From Hypsibius dujardini (Eukaryota > Tardigrada > Eutardigrada > Parachela > Hypsibiidae): a DNA stretch of 64,000 bases. Each line of letters opens with the position of its first letter. Positions within the stretch are counted from its first letter, which is position 1. A program made the translations under genes and the position numbers. The stretch covers positions 1 to 64,000 of the forward strand of contig LRSR01005316.1 of NCBI GenBank assembly GCA_001579985.1, written 5' to 3'. The notes under the pieces were generated by a model. That model saw nothing but the letters and a program-made list of their open reading frames with translations. It searched no databases and was not told the origin of the DNA. Below, one piece after another: positions 32,499-43,521 of the stretch.

Positions 32499-35028
32499 GA
32501 TCTGCGCGCTCTCTCTCCCGATTTACGGTCCAGGCACAACATCCAAACGCGACATAAATCACGATCCCGCCGTCAACAGGCTAACATTATTGCGCCACCG
32601 GCATCGACATTTGACATGAGTCGAGGAATAAGGCAGTGCAGGAGGATGGTGCAGGACCGCCGCCGCCAGCGACAACGTTTTCATAGCAGATGATAAATTG
32701 ATCGATTTTACGTCCCGGTTAACTAGATTATCCCACCAAAACCCATCACTACATGCAGATCCTTACCACCGGTCTCACATGAAGAGGAACGGTGTAGAGA
32801 AGAGTTTTGGTCTCTGCCGGGAATCTGATCCGTTCGTGGTGCAAACACTTGTCCGGTCCGTGTGTGTGTGATGTGACGCGTAGAATGTACAAGTAAAACT
32901 CTGTCATACATGCAACTCTTTTTCCGGACTCAAAAACGCCACCTCCCAATGAAGATTAGGGTAGCTGTGCCTCTGGAAGGATCGATCAATCGGCGGAGGG
33001 AGCCAGTGTAGTGCAAACTGCCGCGGCCTCTATCTAACAATAGCAAGCCGCGCGTCGGAAACAGAAAGCTGTTATGAAAGAATGGCTCCGTATGTGTACT
33101 AAACTCACTCTCTAGTTGGCCTAATCCTCCTGGCTGCCTCCTCCCCCAAGTACGTTTATAGAAGGCGGGGAAAAGAGAGAAAACGGTTGGCGATTTAATT
33201 ATCGATGTTGACGCAACTTGAGCGGTAGTCTGTGTGTTGAGCAAACGTTGGCCAACAGTCCTCCAGAGTTGTGAGGCCAGGGCTACTTTGTTGACAGGGA
33301 TTGTAATGTTCCGTTCCGTTCGGGCCGCGACAGCAAATACGAGAATAGTCGCCCTCCCCTCTTTTCTCCTCTTCCTGCCTTTCCTTCCTTGATGGGTTAC
33401 AATGCACGCTCGTCCATCAATAAACACTCAACAGATTGATGAACGTTTAAACGTTTCAAAGCAAAAGAGGAAATGAAGGAGAGATTTCAACTCCCTCTCC
33501 CTACTTGCTTCATGTTCCTGGACGAAGGAAGAGATAAGAAATGGGCGCCACTTACACGCTGCCAAAAAATAACGCCAATCTAAACACCCCGTCGATCATC
33601 CCTCAAAGGGAAGAAGAAGAAAAGTGGCCCCAAATAACGAGCATGACGTGCAGAAAGGAATGACTGATGTCTAGCTAGGACTACTTTTATTCCACCAACC
33701 ACTTTTACGGCTGGATCCTGCAACGAACGAGTGAAGGAAGGAGCGCGCACGAACGCGGCTTTAGATTTTAACGAGACGTTCTTTTTATGGACTCCATCCA
33801 TCTCCAACTCGCCATATATATTCTTCCCTGCAACGGAGATTCTGCCCAATTAAACTCGATTTATCATTACATCATCCACGCTCGCTCCGGGCTCTTCACT
33901 ATATATACCGTATCGTTCCCCTTTGCAATTGCAGTCTATCTGTAGGGACAAGGACGACCCCGTTAACCCTTCACTAAAAAGAATAAACTTTTGAACAATT
34001 TGCGTACATTTTATATATGATTGTAATGTTAAAAAATGCACACTTGTCTTGATGTGATGAGAAGAGGAAGGGTTTAAGCGTTCCTGTTTGAAGACCCGGT
34101 TTCCTGTAACATGAGCCTGTGCGTCTGTGTTGATTGACAATCCCCTCTCGTCCTCTTCCCCTTCCCTTCCCTTCTCTTCCCTCCACACCACTCGAACGCG
34201 CCACCCACGCAAGCATGCATACATGTAGTCATGTAGACATTTACAAAGCGGAAGCTAATGCAAAGAGAGACCAAAAAGGGCGCCATAATCGATCCCTTTT
34301 CCATCATTTTCCGCAAGAACGCCTATTTACTCGCGTAAAATCTCATATTTGAATAGACACCATTCAAGGATTTCGAGTAGCATAACCTTTGTGTCGAGTT
34401 GTCTACTTTTTATATTCCATTACAGGTTCGCTCTCCCATTACGCCCAAGTATCTCTACACATACACATATGTGGCATGACTAAACAACTCCAATTCGGTG
34501 TTACTAGTCCCAACTCGTAATCATACGCAACTGCAACTGCACAGTGAAACCATAGAAAAGCATTCCGGAAATGAAATACAATTTGAGAGGTTTTCCAATG
34601 CTCCTGGGTTCTGTACATTCTTACGTCTTTACTGCTTTGCATGCTTCATACTGCTCCCATCTCCTCATCGTCATTTTGGCAGTCACTTTGCTTAAACGGA
34701 CTGCTACTGCAGCATTCGTTTGTGGATCCTTTAGGGGCAAGATGCACCGGCAAAAATGATTTAATTTGCCTCTGATCGTTTTAAATGAGAACATGAGTTT
34801 GATCCAGTAGACGGCGCCAGTGTCGAGTCTCCCTTTCTTTCTATTGACTCTACAAGGAAGAGGTTGTCAATCACTATGATTGCACTATTGTGCGCATACC
34901 ATTGAAAATGCCGATTATTATTAAATATTTTATCAAACAAGCTGTTATTATAAATTTACCATTTTATATCGTCGCTGTAAGTATAGAGTCCAGCTTGTGA
35001 TAACAAAAAGACACGATCCTCCGGGAAT
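32499..35028. other. Gene-poor region
   Basis: No supported gene. The best small frame is minus 33195-33407, which has CCRGPNGTEHYNPC and four to five cysteines but no clear start, signal peptide or family. Other ORFs (32930-33427 minus, 33850-34316 minus, 34134-34352 plus) overlap one another and look random. GTACAGTACAGTACTTCTGT lies near 32095. Confidence 0.45.
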
Positions 35029-35133
35029 TACTGTATTGCATCGTGGAAGTGGTGGGAGCGGCGTTCGCTTCATGCTAGGGAACATCATTCAAAACGAACG
35101 CCGCTCCCACCACTTCCACGATGCAATACAGTA
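35029..35133. repeat. Perfect 39-bp hairpin (short palindromic element)
   Basis: Arms 35029-35067 and 35095-35133 are exact reverse complements, beginning TACTGTATTGCATCGTGG, with a 27-nt loop. The outer TA on both sides could be the target duplication of a mariner-like microelement. A transcribed hairpin (miRNA or hpRNA) is an alternative, but perfect arms are unusual for a conserved pre-miRNA. Confidence 0.9.
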
Positions 35134-35813
35134 CTTTTCTATTATTAACACACCGGATAAGTTGTTTTTGAAGAAATTTGCAAATACTGTCGTCGTAGAA
35201 CAAATTTGTGCGCAAAAATGAAAAAGCAACTGTAAAATGTACAATGATTGTAAATATAATAGGTATTTGTCCAGAAAGAAACACCGTTAATCAATGGAAC
35301 GATGTGCCACCACTTAATCATAGCTGCTTGTATTGAGTTTTTTTGCAGAAATACTATAGTATGCGGCTATTTTGGCGATGCTGAATGACCCTTCACACCT
35401 TTTTGATAAAAATGGAGGCATGTGCCGCTGGTCCGCTTGTTCATACTTTAAAGCGGACGCAAAACTTAACGTGTTGCCATTTTTGTGGTTAGCTGTCAAG
35501 TATTTCCCGAGATTAATGAAAATTGAAACCGCTCATAAATTTCGGACAGATTTCAAGCATTCTTATTAACCTTTTCTCACATCCGATATGCTGACCGTGG
35601 TATTTTTCTTTGGTATAGAAAATCCTAACAGAACCATGTAATCGGAAAGTGGATAAATTAGCACATGTTTGTAATATTGTTTCCGCATAGTGCTTCACCA
35701 GATAACAACTTCTTGAACACAAGTCCATTGGGGACGGTGAGAGTTACTATTCCTCCCAATGATGGCACTATTAGGTTTAGCATATTCTTTGTTGGCAGAG
35801 GAACCACATCAGA

Positions 35814-36053
35814 ATGGCAGCAGGATTTCCCGTCCTGTCGAGGAACTCGCCAACCGCCGATCCCAATCAATCGGACGTTAGCGAAGGTGAGCCTGGAGGA
35901 AGTGAAGGAAATACCTCGGATAATATTTCCGAGTCGGAACAGACAGGCTCCCAAGAAGCGGGGCAGCTTTACCAACCAAAGATATCGGCAGCGAAAGATC
36001 TGAAGAACCGGTATGCTTCATATGCTGATTGTGAAACTGACTTTCTGCCATAA
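35814..36053 (+). CDS. Small acidic hydrophilic ORF, 79 aa (doubtful)
   Basis: It opens MAAGFPVLSRNSPTAD and is rich in Ser, Glu, Gly and Asn (EGEPGGSEGNTSDNISESEQ). It ends in a more regular KISAAKDLKNR, just before a possible donor (CG/GTATGC, 36010), so it may be a first exon. No matching downstream exon can be fixed. The composition suggests a disordered protein. No family recognised. Confidence 0.35.
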   Translation: MAAGFPVLSRNSPTADPNQSDVSEGEPGGSEGNTSDNISESEQTGSQEAGQLYQPKISAAKDLKNRYASYADCETDFLP

Positions 36054-36583
36054 TCTTGTAAAACAATCCTTTTTTAGTCTCGCGGTGTTCGACTTTATCT
36101 TTAATAAATCAAGAACAGCCATCCGTTCCATTATTCAACTTTATTTAAATTGAAAAACGAAAAGGGTGGGACTATAGTGGTACCCTAAAGAATATGGATC
36201 AAAATGGCTAAAATAGTTACTTGAATTGGATCAGTCTGACAAATCAGTATACTTACTTAAGTGGGTCAGTTAGAGTACATCACAATCCATTATGGCAGTG
36301 CGGGGAACGCGACTGAGAAAACATCTTCCTCGGTGATATCACATATCATTTAAACTCTTTAATTAACACCGGGACTAAACCGTTTTTTTACCACCAGTCA
36401 AGTCACTTGAATTATAAAAGTTTCCTAAATGTTTTTCTAAAAACTGTAAATGATTTGGGTAATGTAAAAAAAGATGTGTTTCAATTTCGGCAAACTTGTC
36501 GCTGTTCAATTTTGCAAAAAAATTGTCTATTCTGTTCCGCAAAAAGTTCAATCCCTTGGAAGTGGTAGTGCCATCTTACTAAG
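36054..36583. other. Non-coding stretch
   Basis: A/T-rich; nothing recognisable. Confidence 0.5.
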
Positions 36584-36853
36584 CAATATGTGCCATGACA
36601 GAGTCCTTTTCCGAACACGCAGATACGAAGACACGGTATGGAACTGATCGTGAGATCGTATGTGAGTCACACCAACGGCTCACGAATTCACGAGCAAATC
36701 GGCATTTCCTCGTGAAGTTGTGTGCAGCAACACAAGAGCTCACATCACACAAAGTGTTGTCATTGGTCTGTTCGCTTTTTGTTTTACAATCGAGCGCCTC
36801 GTGTCTTCGTGTCAATGCTTCGAGGAAAGGAGTTTGTGTCATGGCGCATATTG
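36584..36853. mobile_element. 270-bp MITE with CAATATG ends
   Basis: Terminal inverted repeats CAATATGTGCCATGACA and CAATATGCGCCATGACA (one mismatch) enclose an imperfect palindrome (ACGAAGACACGGT / ACGAAGACACGAG). TTACTA occurs just outside both ends and may be the target duplication. Overlapping ORFs on both strands are shadows. Superfamily unresolved; the duplication length would suit hAT or similar. Confidence 0.65.
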
Positions 36854-37488
36854 TTTACTATCGCACCATTTCACTATTATATGTTACTAACGGGTGCATT
36901 TAGTTGAATTTAATTCAACGCAACCTTTCTGTTGGAACAAACTCCCATTATTTGCGGAGGCGGAATGCTCGATTCCTATGCCCTAACTCAGTTCCATTTC
37001 CATTGAGGACGAGAGGACTCACGCAGTTCGGAACATGTCGTGGACGGGAGACGATACCCTTTGGAAGTGAGTCAGCCTTCTTCCTCAAACTGCAGTGGCT
37101 GCGATCAATGCTGGCAGTGCTTTTTCGCGAATTTATTGTTGCATCCTTTGTTCTCCATTCTTTTATTCTTTTCGGGCACGAAATTAGCGTTGTTTTTTGT
37201 TGAAGTCATACGTATTTCAACAAATTTGTAGCCTCCCCTTCAGGCACAAGGCCGAGCACAACAGCAGGTGAGTGTTTTGTTTGCCGCTCTTAAATGCCTT
37301 GCGGCTGGCTATTCGGAAAAGCTTAGGAGCATACCGTATTTTTACCTGCAATAAAAGAGTTTCTTAATTTGAGGCACTCCAAATTTCAAACAGCACCACA
37401 AGTTTTTGTTAAAAATATCCAGTACTGTACTACTCCTTGCTCCCCAATCCTCCAAATCTAGACGTTTGAGTAATAATCACCCGGGATC
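36854..37488. other. Upstream region with possible small 5' exons
   Basis: ACATGTCGTGGACGGGAGAC...TGGAA followed by GTGAGT (about 37038-37069), and GCACAAGGCCGAGCACAACA between an AG and GTGAGTG (about 37243-37267), have splice-like borders. They could be 5' exons of the small gene at 37489, but no continuous frame links them. Confidence 0.25.
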
Positions 37489-37704
37489 ATGGACAAGACA
37501 GCTTTTCTGCGTATCTCCAGCAACGCTGCGCTCTCCAAGTCGTCGGACGTGATTGGTAATCAAGCTGAGAAGAATTCCAAGGAGGACGCACTGCAGGAAG
37601 AAATTCTTGCCATTAACCGGCAGCCCGAAGAGTCTTCTCAACTCAAAGACCCACAAGGACCTCCGGAGTCTGACAAGTCAGGAATCGGCGGTGGAAACGT
37701 TTAG
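37489..37704 (+). CDS. Small hydrophilic protein, 71 aa
   Basis: A single open exon from ATG 37489 to TAG, sequence style MDKTAFLRISSNAALSKSSD then charged and Gln/Glu-rich (KNSKEDALQEEILAI, PPESDKSGIGGG). No signal peptide, membrane segment or cysteine; probably disordered. In-frame stops lie upstream, supporting this start. No family recognised, and similarity in style to the ORF at 35814 is weak. Confidence 0.4.
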   Translation: MDKTAFLRISSNAALSKSSDVIGNQAEKNSKEDALQEEILAINRQPEESSQLKDPQGPPESDKSGIGGGNV

Positions 37705-38584
37705 CAACTATTAATTCTTTTCCAGTCCCTTTCACCCTACGACTACATACACACATAGCCAAAATTTTGGGTGGCAGAGTTCGAGTCATCGGGGTGGTCT
37801 GAGTTTGAGTCACTCTTGGCTAGAACTTGCTACTGCTTTCTCCTAAATCTTTAAGGGGAATCATGATTTAATACCCGGTTCAGCGGAAAAATTAGATTGA
37901 GCAAGCTGCTCTAAATTTCTCAAAGATAAACAAGTTCAATCAATCGATCAATTGAGTAAAGACTGGATGACCCGCTGTGGTCAAGAGAGCGTGCGCGCGG
38001 TGACTTAATTCGGCTCGAACTCGGACCACCCTCTCTGGCTTAAAGTGAGCCACCCAAAACTGTGGCCATGTGTGTACAACATTCCTGTCTCTTCACTTGG
38101 ATATTCCAGCCTGCATTTCCATCAATTTCGAAACGACTTAATTTCCAGTATGTTCGGTTGTACGGCACAAATGCAAGTCCATGGTTAAGCCACGAAAAGA
38201 TGTCTTGAAGGGATGGATGGTACAATATGAATTCTGTGATTACAACAACATTTTTCCACAAATCAAAGGTTCACAAAAATAGCCGGAAGCTCTTACCGCT
38301 GGGGAAAGTTCATAAAACAACTCTCACCACCGTATTTCCTGTACGTACTGTACAGGCCATATTGTATTTTTTTCCGACCTTTACAACAATGAACGCAACA
38401 GAAACACTTCTACTTTCGGTTTCTTTTCGTTTTGTATACAGTAACATTACCGTATTTGCTTTAACCACGAATAGAACCTGCAATGGACAACTGATGGGTT
38501 TTAATGGGTTTTAGGAAGTTGGGAAAGACGAAAGACTGTTGTGTGCTGAAAGCGTTGTCAGACATATGTGCACCTGCAATACAG
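37705..38584. other. Intergenic
   Basis: No supported gene on either strand; ORFs at 38040-38261 (minus) and 38227-38514 (plus) show no pattern. A partly self-complementary pair, GGTGGCAGAGTTCGAGTCAT (37770) and GAGTTTGAGTCACT (37801), with TTCGGCTCGAACTCGGACCA (38009), hints at another decayed inverted-repeat element. Confidence 0.35.
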
Positions 38585-39664
38585 CTAAAAAATATAGAGA
38601 AGAAAAGAGAAAAGCAGAGTAGGAAAACGAATGGAGGTTCTCGCTGAAGAAGGATCATTACTGCTAGACGCCACGGCAGAATGATGATGCGGAGTCACAG
38701 CTACCGCTATTCCATCCACAATCTTCTCAACAATCTTCAGTTCGGATATGGTGTGAAATGCCAGCGGATAACAATTGACGTTGCGCCTATCCTGTCCGCC
38801 AGCTGGGTCGAGATTGTTCGCGTCAGAGGATAAACTGACGGGACATCCCAAGACGTGCTCCTCCACCTGGTTACACATCATGCCGGTAGGAACGAGTCCT
38901 CCCACCGCTGAACACATCATAAACTTGAACGGTTCTGCGTTAACCGGAACGGCTGATGATACCAACACAAACTCCACGTCCAACAATTTTAAGTCCCCGG
39001 AACAGGATGGCCGACTTGAAGGGTCCGCGGAGGGTAAGAACTCAATCAGTGCGGAAGAACCGCTCGTTAAAAGCTGCCCAAACGACCGAGGCACTTGCTC
39101 GATCGAGTGGTCTAAGGTGAATGAAGTCAGGCGCTTCTTTCCCGGTACAAGGGGGTCGCTTAGTTCTATCAATTCTTTCCCAACCAAAGAATGAGATCTG
39201 AAGTACAGAAACAACCTGAAGGCAATCTTTTGCTCATATTGTTTGGCCATCATACCGCAGGTTCAGGTAAAGCTGAGGCTCCTGGGAACTACTAGAGTTC
39301 AATGTGCCGCAGCGTTCGGTAGATGGGGCTGTAATCTCCACGCTGAATTGCTGTCGTTCACCACATGGGGAATTGAAAGTAAGATGCCCGCTACGGAGAG
39401 AGTCCGACGCCAAAGCTTGACATGGTATTGTCAGATGAAAACCCTTGGAAGATAAATGTTCCAAATTCACTAGAAAAAAATGCAAACCGTATTGATTGAT
39501 TGCTCAGCAGTGTGGGTTCTTTTTACTGTATCAGACTTAGTAGCCGATATTTAATGTTTACAGAATATATTAAGGGGCTCACCGTTGTAGAAGTCATATT
39601 TGTAAAATGCATTCGATAGAGTCGGAAATCCCGTCAAGAATAGAGCAAGCACGGCTGTTTGCAT
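38585..39664 (-). CDS. Secreted protein with hydrophobic C-terminal tail, unknown family, 308 aa
   Basis: Three exons (39583-39664, 39256-39469, 38585-39215) join in frame. Exon 1 is a textbook signal peptide (MQTAVLALFLTGFPTLSNA). The mature part has about nine cysteines, including CGERQQF, RCGTLN, SCSGDLKLL, FMMCSAVGGL, MMCNQVEEHVLGC and NCYPLAF, with beta-type sequence (YLNLRLFLYFRSHSLVG, VEFVLVSSAVPV). The last residues are RFPTLLFSFLLYIF after a Ser-rich linker, the pattern of a GPI-anchor signal. Spacing is somewhat CUB/jelly-roll-like, but no family is recognised. An extracellular, membrane-linked role is inferred. Confidence 0.7.
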
Positions 39665-40500
39665 ACGCGATCGAAGACGGCCTTTACAATACGGAGAGCT
39701 TCCCGAGTCCATTGGCAGTGACAAGCTTCACTACGGTACTGATATCACACTCTATTGTTTAAATACTTAGTCATAATTTAGATGGGGAAAAATCTATTTT
39801 AACTACAATTCTGGAAGAAAAGTAGTACAACACAATCGCTTGAAGGAGCGATAGTTGTCAATTGGAAAGCGAAAGGTGCATGCATTGAGCCATGCGTAAT
39901 AGGTCATGTGGTGAGGGTGAATCAATAGAAAAATGGGTAATCAGCCCGGAGGCGCTCTCCAGTTGAGACAGGTTTTCCATTCACGAGAACGCTCGTTTGG
40001 TTGAGTAACGCAACTGCTGCAGGTTAAGCTCCGCCTCCGTCACACACGCCTGTGTGCTGAGTGAGCACACACGCTCACACATACACAGTTGTGCACACCC
40101 GGGGTAAAAAAACTGACCGTTATAATCGCGGCAGTACAGTAGTTGTCTGGTTCAATCGCATTGGAACCAGAAGACTTTACAGCACAAATACCAAGTTGAC
40201 GACAGCATGCTTTCGGCGAAAATTTGCCTGTTTCATGTCATGCATAACTTTGCATCTCCAAACAAGCGGTTTTAATTTTCTTTCTTTTCTGCTCGATTTT
40301 TATTGACTAATATGGGAGAAACCGAATAATCTGATTTGTTGATGCCGAATGAAGACGACTCTACTAACAAACAGTGCCAGCTGGCAGTGTTATTCATTCC
40401 TCGTAGTATAATAACTAGAGTGACCTGAAACACTTCATAGACATTGGGAAAAAGGTTCTTCCCGATATTTGGTATATGTTGATAAGCTATAGGTATATTT
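39665..40500. other. Intergenic
   Basis: Between two minus-strand genes; contains a CACACACGCTCACACATACA-like patch near 40050-40085 and no supported gene. Confidence 0.5.
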
Positions 40501-41765
40501 TCAGTGCCGAGAGAGCCTATCCTTGACATGAAGATGGAGTCCAGGGCGAGCAGCCATCTTTGCTGCGGCCACCTGATGCCGCATCGTCTGGAGAGCGACA
40601 TACCGGACATTGGGCGCCAATTTCCGTTGTTGCAGCTTGAGGGGAGCTGTCAACACGGTCAACACTGTCACCTTGGCTGCTTTACCACTTACGGAATCAG
40701 CAAGCGCTTTCTTGCCTTGCGCAACAATCTTGGTTTTCTCGGCGCTGATGTTGGGTGCCTGTCCAATGGTATTCCCATTGGCCGTGGAGGACAGCTGCAT
40801 ACTCGTGCCGTTGCCTTGTATTTGTGACACTCCCACTCCGATGACATTACTCCCGAAGGAACCGTTGGCTCGATCCAAATTCTGAAGAGTCCCTGTCAGG
40901 GCGTTTCCCAAAGAGTTGGCACTTCCATCTCCCACCACGGTGTATGGAAGCTTCCCGGTATTGCCAGTAGAGACGCTGGTACCAGCCGACGACTGGATCG
41001 ACGCACCAGAACCCGAAGCGGAGTTATGGGAGCTGGCCTGTGCCTGAAATCCGTTGTTGGCGTTGTAGGTGGACTGAGCGATGTTTGACAAATTGATGCT
41101 TCCGTCGGGATTAGTGGCCGCACTCGAAGCAGCTGCCTGTGCGTAGGGAAAGATCACATCCCGTATTGTTATACTCTTTTTCTTCTTTTCAATCAGCGCT
41201 TTTGACAGCGTCTTTGGAGGCTCAGCATAAGCTGTGGCATTGGCCGTTGACCAGAGGTTAAGCATCGTTCCGCTGCCTTGAATCTGCGACTGCGCCGTCC
41301 CGAGTACCTGATTGGTGTACCACGCTGATCCCTGATCGAGATTTTCCAATGTTCCGGTGGCGGCGTTGCCGTTGCTGAAGGCGTTTCCGTTAGCCAGGAT
41401 GTTGAGGCCGGTGATTTCGGCGTTACCGGTGACGACATTGGCAACGGCTGATGAGACGATCGAAGCGTAAGGACCAGTCGCGACGTTTTGGGTGTTGGAG
41501 CTGGCCTGGAAACCGTCCGCCGGATTGTAGCTGGCCGAAGCGGTGTTTCCCAGATTGAGGGTGCCAGAAGGGTTCGTTCCATTGCTCGTTGCCAGTCCTT
41601 GGGCGTAGGGATATTGCACGCTTTGACCTTAATGCGAGCCAGCAAGGCAAGTTATTGAATAACGGTTCAGGCATCTTGAGAGATGAATACTAACTAGTAC
41701 GTACCGTAGACGGATGGGGAAAGTACAGCACCCAAGACCACGCAGACTATCGCTAGTATGAACAT
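40501..41765 (-). CDS. Secreted protein with two tandem ~135-aa Asn/Ser/Ala/Gly-rich repeats, 395 aa
   Basis: Exon 1 (41705-41765) is a signal peptide, MFILAIVCVVLGAVLSPSVY. Exon 2 (40501-41627) carries two diverged copies of one domain. Shared landmarks in order are PYAQ, TNPsG.xNLxN, YN...GFQA, N.A.G..ASI.SSA, TGN, GNA, TGTLxNLD, SQIQGxGT, and STAN near the end. A lysine-rich linker (ALIEKKKKSITIRD) separates them, and a basic tail of about 75 aa follows repeat 2. There are no cysteines in the repeats. The short hydrophobic/Asn alternation suggests a beta-solenoid or silk-like structural protein. No family is recognised; a TATA box precedes it. Confidence 0.75.
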
Positions 41766-41876
41766 TGTTAAGCTGGGAGACCCTTTTAGATGGAAATGGA
41801 ATGAAATCTTCTCAGCGGAATGAACTATAACTACTTGTAGTTACTGTAATTTGACATTGAATTCCCTTTGAGTGAG

Positions 41877-41882
41877 TTTATA
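41877..41882 (-). promoter_or_regulatory. TATA box of the two-repeat secreted protein gene
   Basis: TATAAA on the minus strand lies about 115 bp upstream of the ATG at 41765, a spacing that allows a start site about 30 bp downstream and a short 5' UTR. Confidence 0.5.
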
Positions 41883-42170
41883 TTTCGTTGGGCAACGCCT
41901 CGATGTCTCTTCCGCATTCCGCAAGACTTGCGATAAAAATTCGATGCTTTGATAAAGCTGCAGACAAGAATAACGAGTTTTTGTCCATTTCACGGAGCCT
42001 TATCTTCCAGAAGACCCTGCAGACAATGAGAGAACAGGGGAAGCGACAATTAAAACAATTGGTTACATAAATTAGATGTGTTTTGAGATTTTATCAACTA
42101 AATGCTCAGGTAGAGTAGAATAGAGAAGAGATTATTCACGGCAAAGTTCAAAGTCTGTCGCCCACCATTA

Positions 42171-43045
42171 CTAATCAGAGTAATCTTGATTCACAGCGGA
42201 AGTGAACTGGGTGGTGGGTAGAGTGGTAGTTTGTCGTTGGCCTAAGGCGGTGGTGATAATGTTATGTAAGTGCGTTCTACCGGCAATTATTATTGCTCTG
42301 TCCGTTGACGCTGAGGTCGTGTCGACAACCGACTGATTGGCCTGCTCCACCTCCAAAGAATAGTTGATGAATATGGCGATGAAAACGTTCAAAGTTAACA
42401 CGCAAAACACCATGACGAGATAGACGGACTCAAGGCAACTGGCGAACGACTTGCAGCGATCGTGTCTGCGGCTACGGAGGGACAGTGGCGGTGGTGAGGC
42501 ATGTGTCGTAGTCGTCGTCTTGAAAGTAGACCAGTAACAACAGAGAATCATCAGGGCTGAGATGATCTGCAAGTTGATTGAAGCTAACAGAGACCAGAAC
42601 AGTTGATGATGGAAGGAGAGCTGACCAGGAAGAGGGAGGGTCACAAGGTGCCGGAACTGAGCGACATTGATGATTAACAGACTCACCGACAGCAATCCGT
42701 GGGATAACGCGGCACGAAATACCGACGAGGCAGTCGGTTGGTGCTGAGCTTCTTCACATTCCGGAGTTGAGCTGAGGCGTGGTAGCAAGTGCTGCAGACG
42801 GTTCTCCCGGGAATAGGTCGACCGCTCGTGGAAGACCACCTTCGTGTCAGGAGTCTACGAGTAATTAAGAGACCATTACATACATGTACAAGCAAAAACA
42901 CTCTTGATCTCACCGATTCCGAATCACACTCAGCACTGATGACAACCGGCGGTTTCCGTGGACTGATCCTCTTATTGTTGCTGCTGCCATTATTGCCAGA
43001 GATGGAAGTAATTTCCGTACTGCCTGGCAATGTGTATTTCTGCAT
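42171..43045 (-). CDS. Ninjurin family membrane protein
   Basis: Two exons, 42914-43045 and 42171-42854, join in phase 0 to 271 aa; an in-frame ATG at 43099 would add 18 residues. The N-terminal 110 residues are hydrophilic. Then comes the ninjurin core: SSVFRAALSHGLLSVSLLII, NVAQFRHLVTL, FWSLLASINLQIISALMILC, a Ser/Thr/Arg loop, and SVYLVMVFCVLTLNVFIAIF. This gives the amphipathic helices and two membrane helices of the family. Ninjurins mediate adhesion, and NINJ1 mediates plasma membrane rupture by oligomerising. The long tail (about 60 aa, Thr/Gln-rich) after the second helix is unusual for the family. Confidence 0.85.
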
Positions 43046-43521
43046 CTTTGATACCGCGAAGAAAAAGCCGAGGAAATGGAGAATGACCACTCGTCGCATT
43101 TCAATGAACTTCTTATTGCTCTACTATAGTATATATCTAATCAAGACGATTAAAAAACAGTGAAACCCCCCCCACGCAAACATTCCTTCTCATCCATTCT
43201 CAGGTTTTCGCTCTCGAATCATGAATAGTAATTTTTATGCTCGCGTAACATTTTTTTAGAGAAGGTTTAATGGAAAAACAGAAGGCAAAATCAAAGAGGA
43301 AGCCACCGAACCGGCTTAATTAAATAAACTACAGTAAACTCTAATAAAGTCAGAAAAAGAGGGTCAGAAGAACAGGGAAGGCTAAAATTCGGTATAAGCG
43401 ACAATCATATCGCCGAACAATCAAACATTCTCGAAGACGAAAGTAAATAGTATGGAACATGGAAAACAGGTCAGAACATCAAATTATCAGTTATTAAACT
43501 CCATTTGCTTTCCGAAAGAGC

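Noticed and set aside
32930-33427. 165-aa minus-strand ORF
   Set aside because: Overlaps other frames, composition looks random, no start context or domain.
35658-35975. 105-aa minus ORF opposite the small acidic ORF
   Set aside because: Shadow of the opposite strand; no recognisable feature.
41193-41674. Minus-strand ORFs of 150 and 83 aa in other frames
   Set aside because: Shadows of the two-repeat secreted protein.
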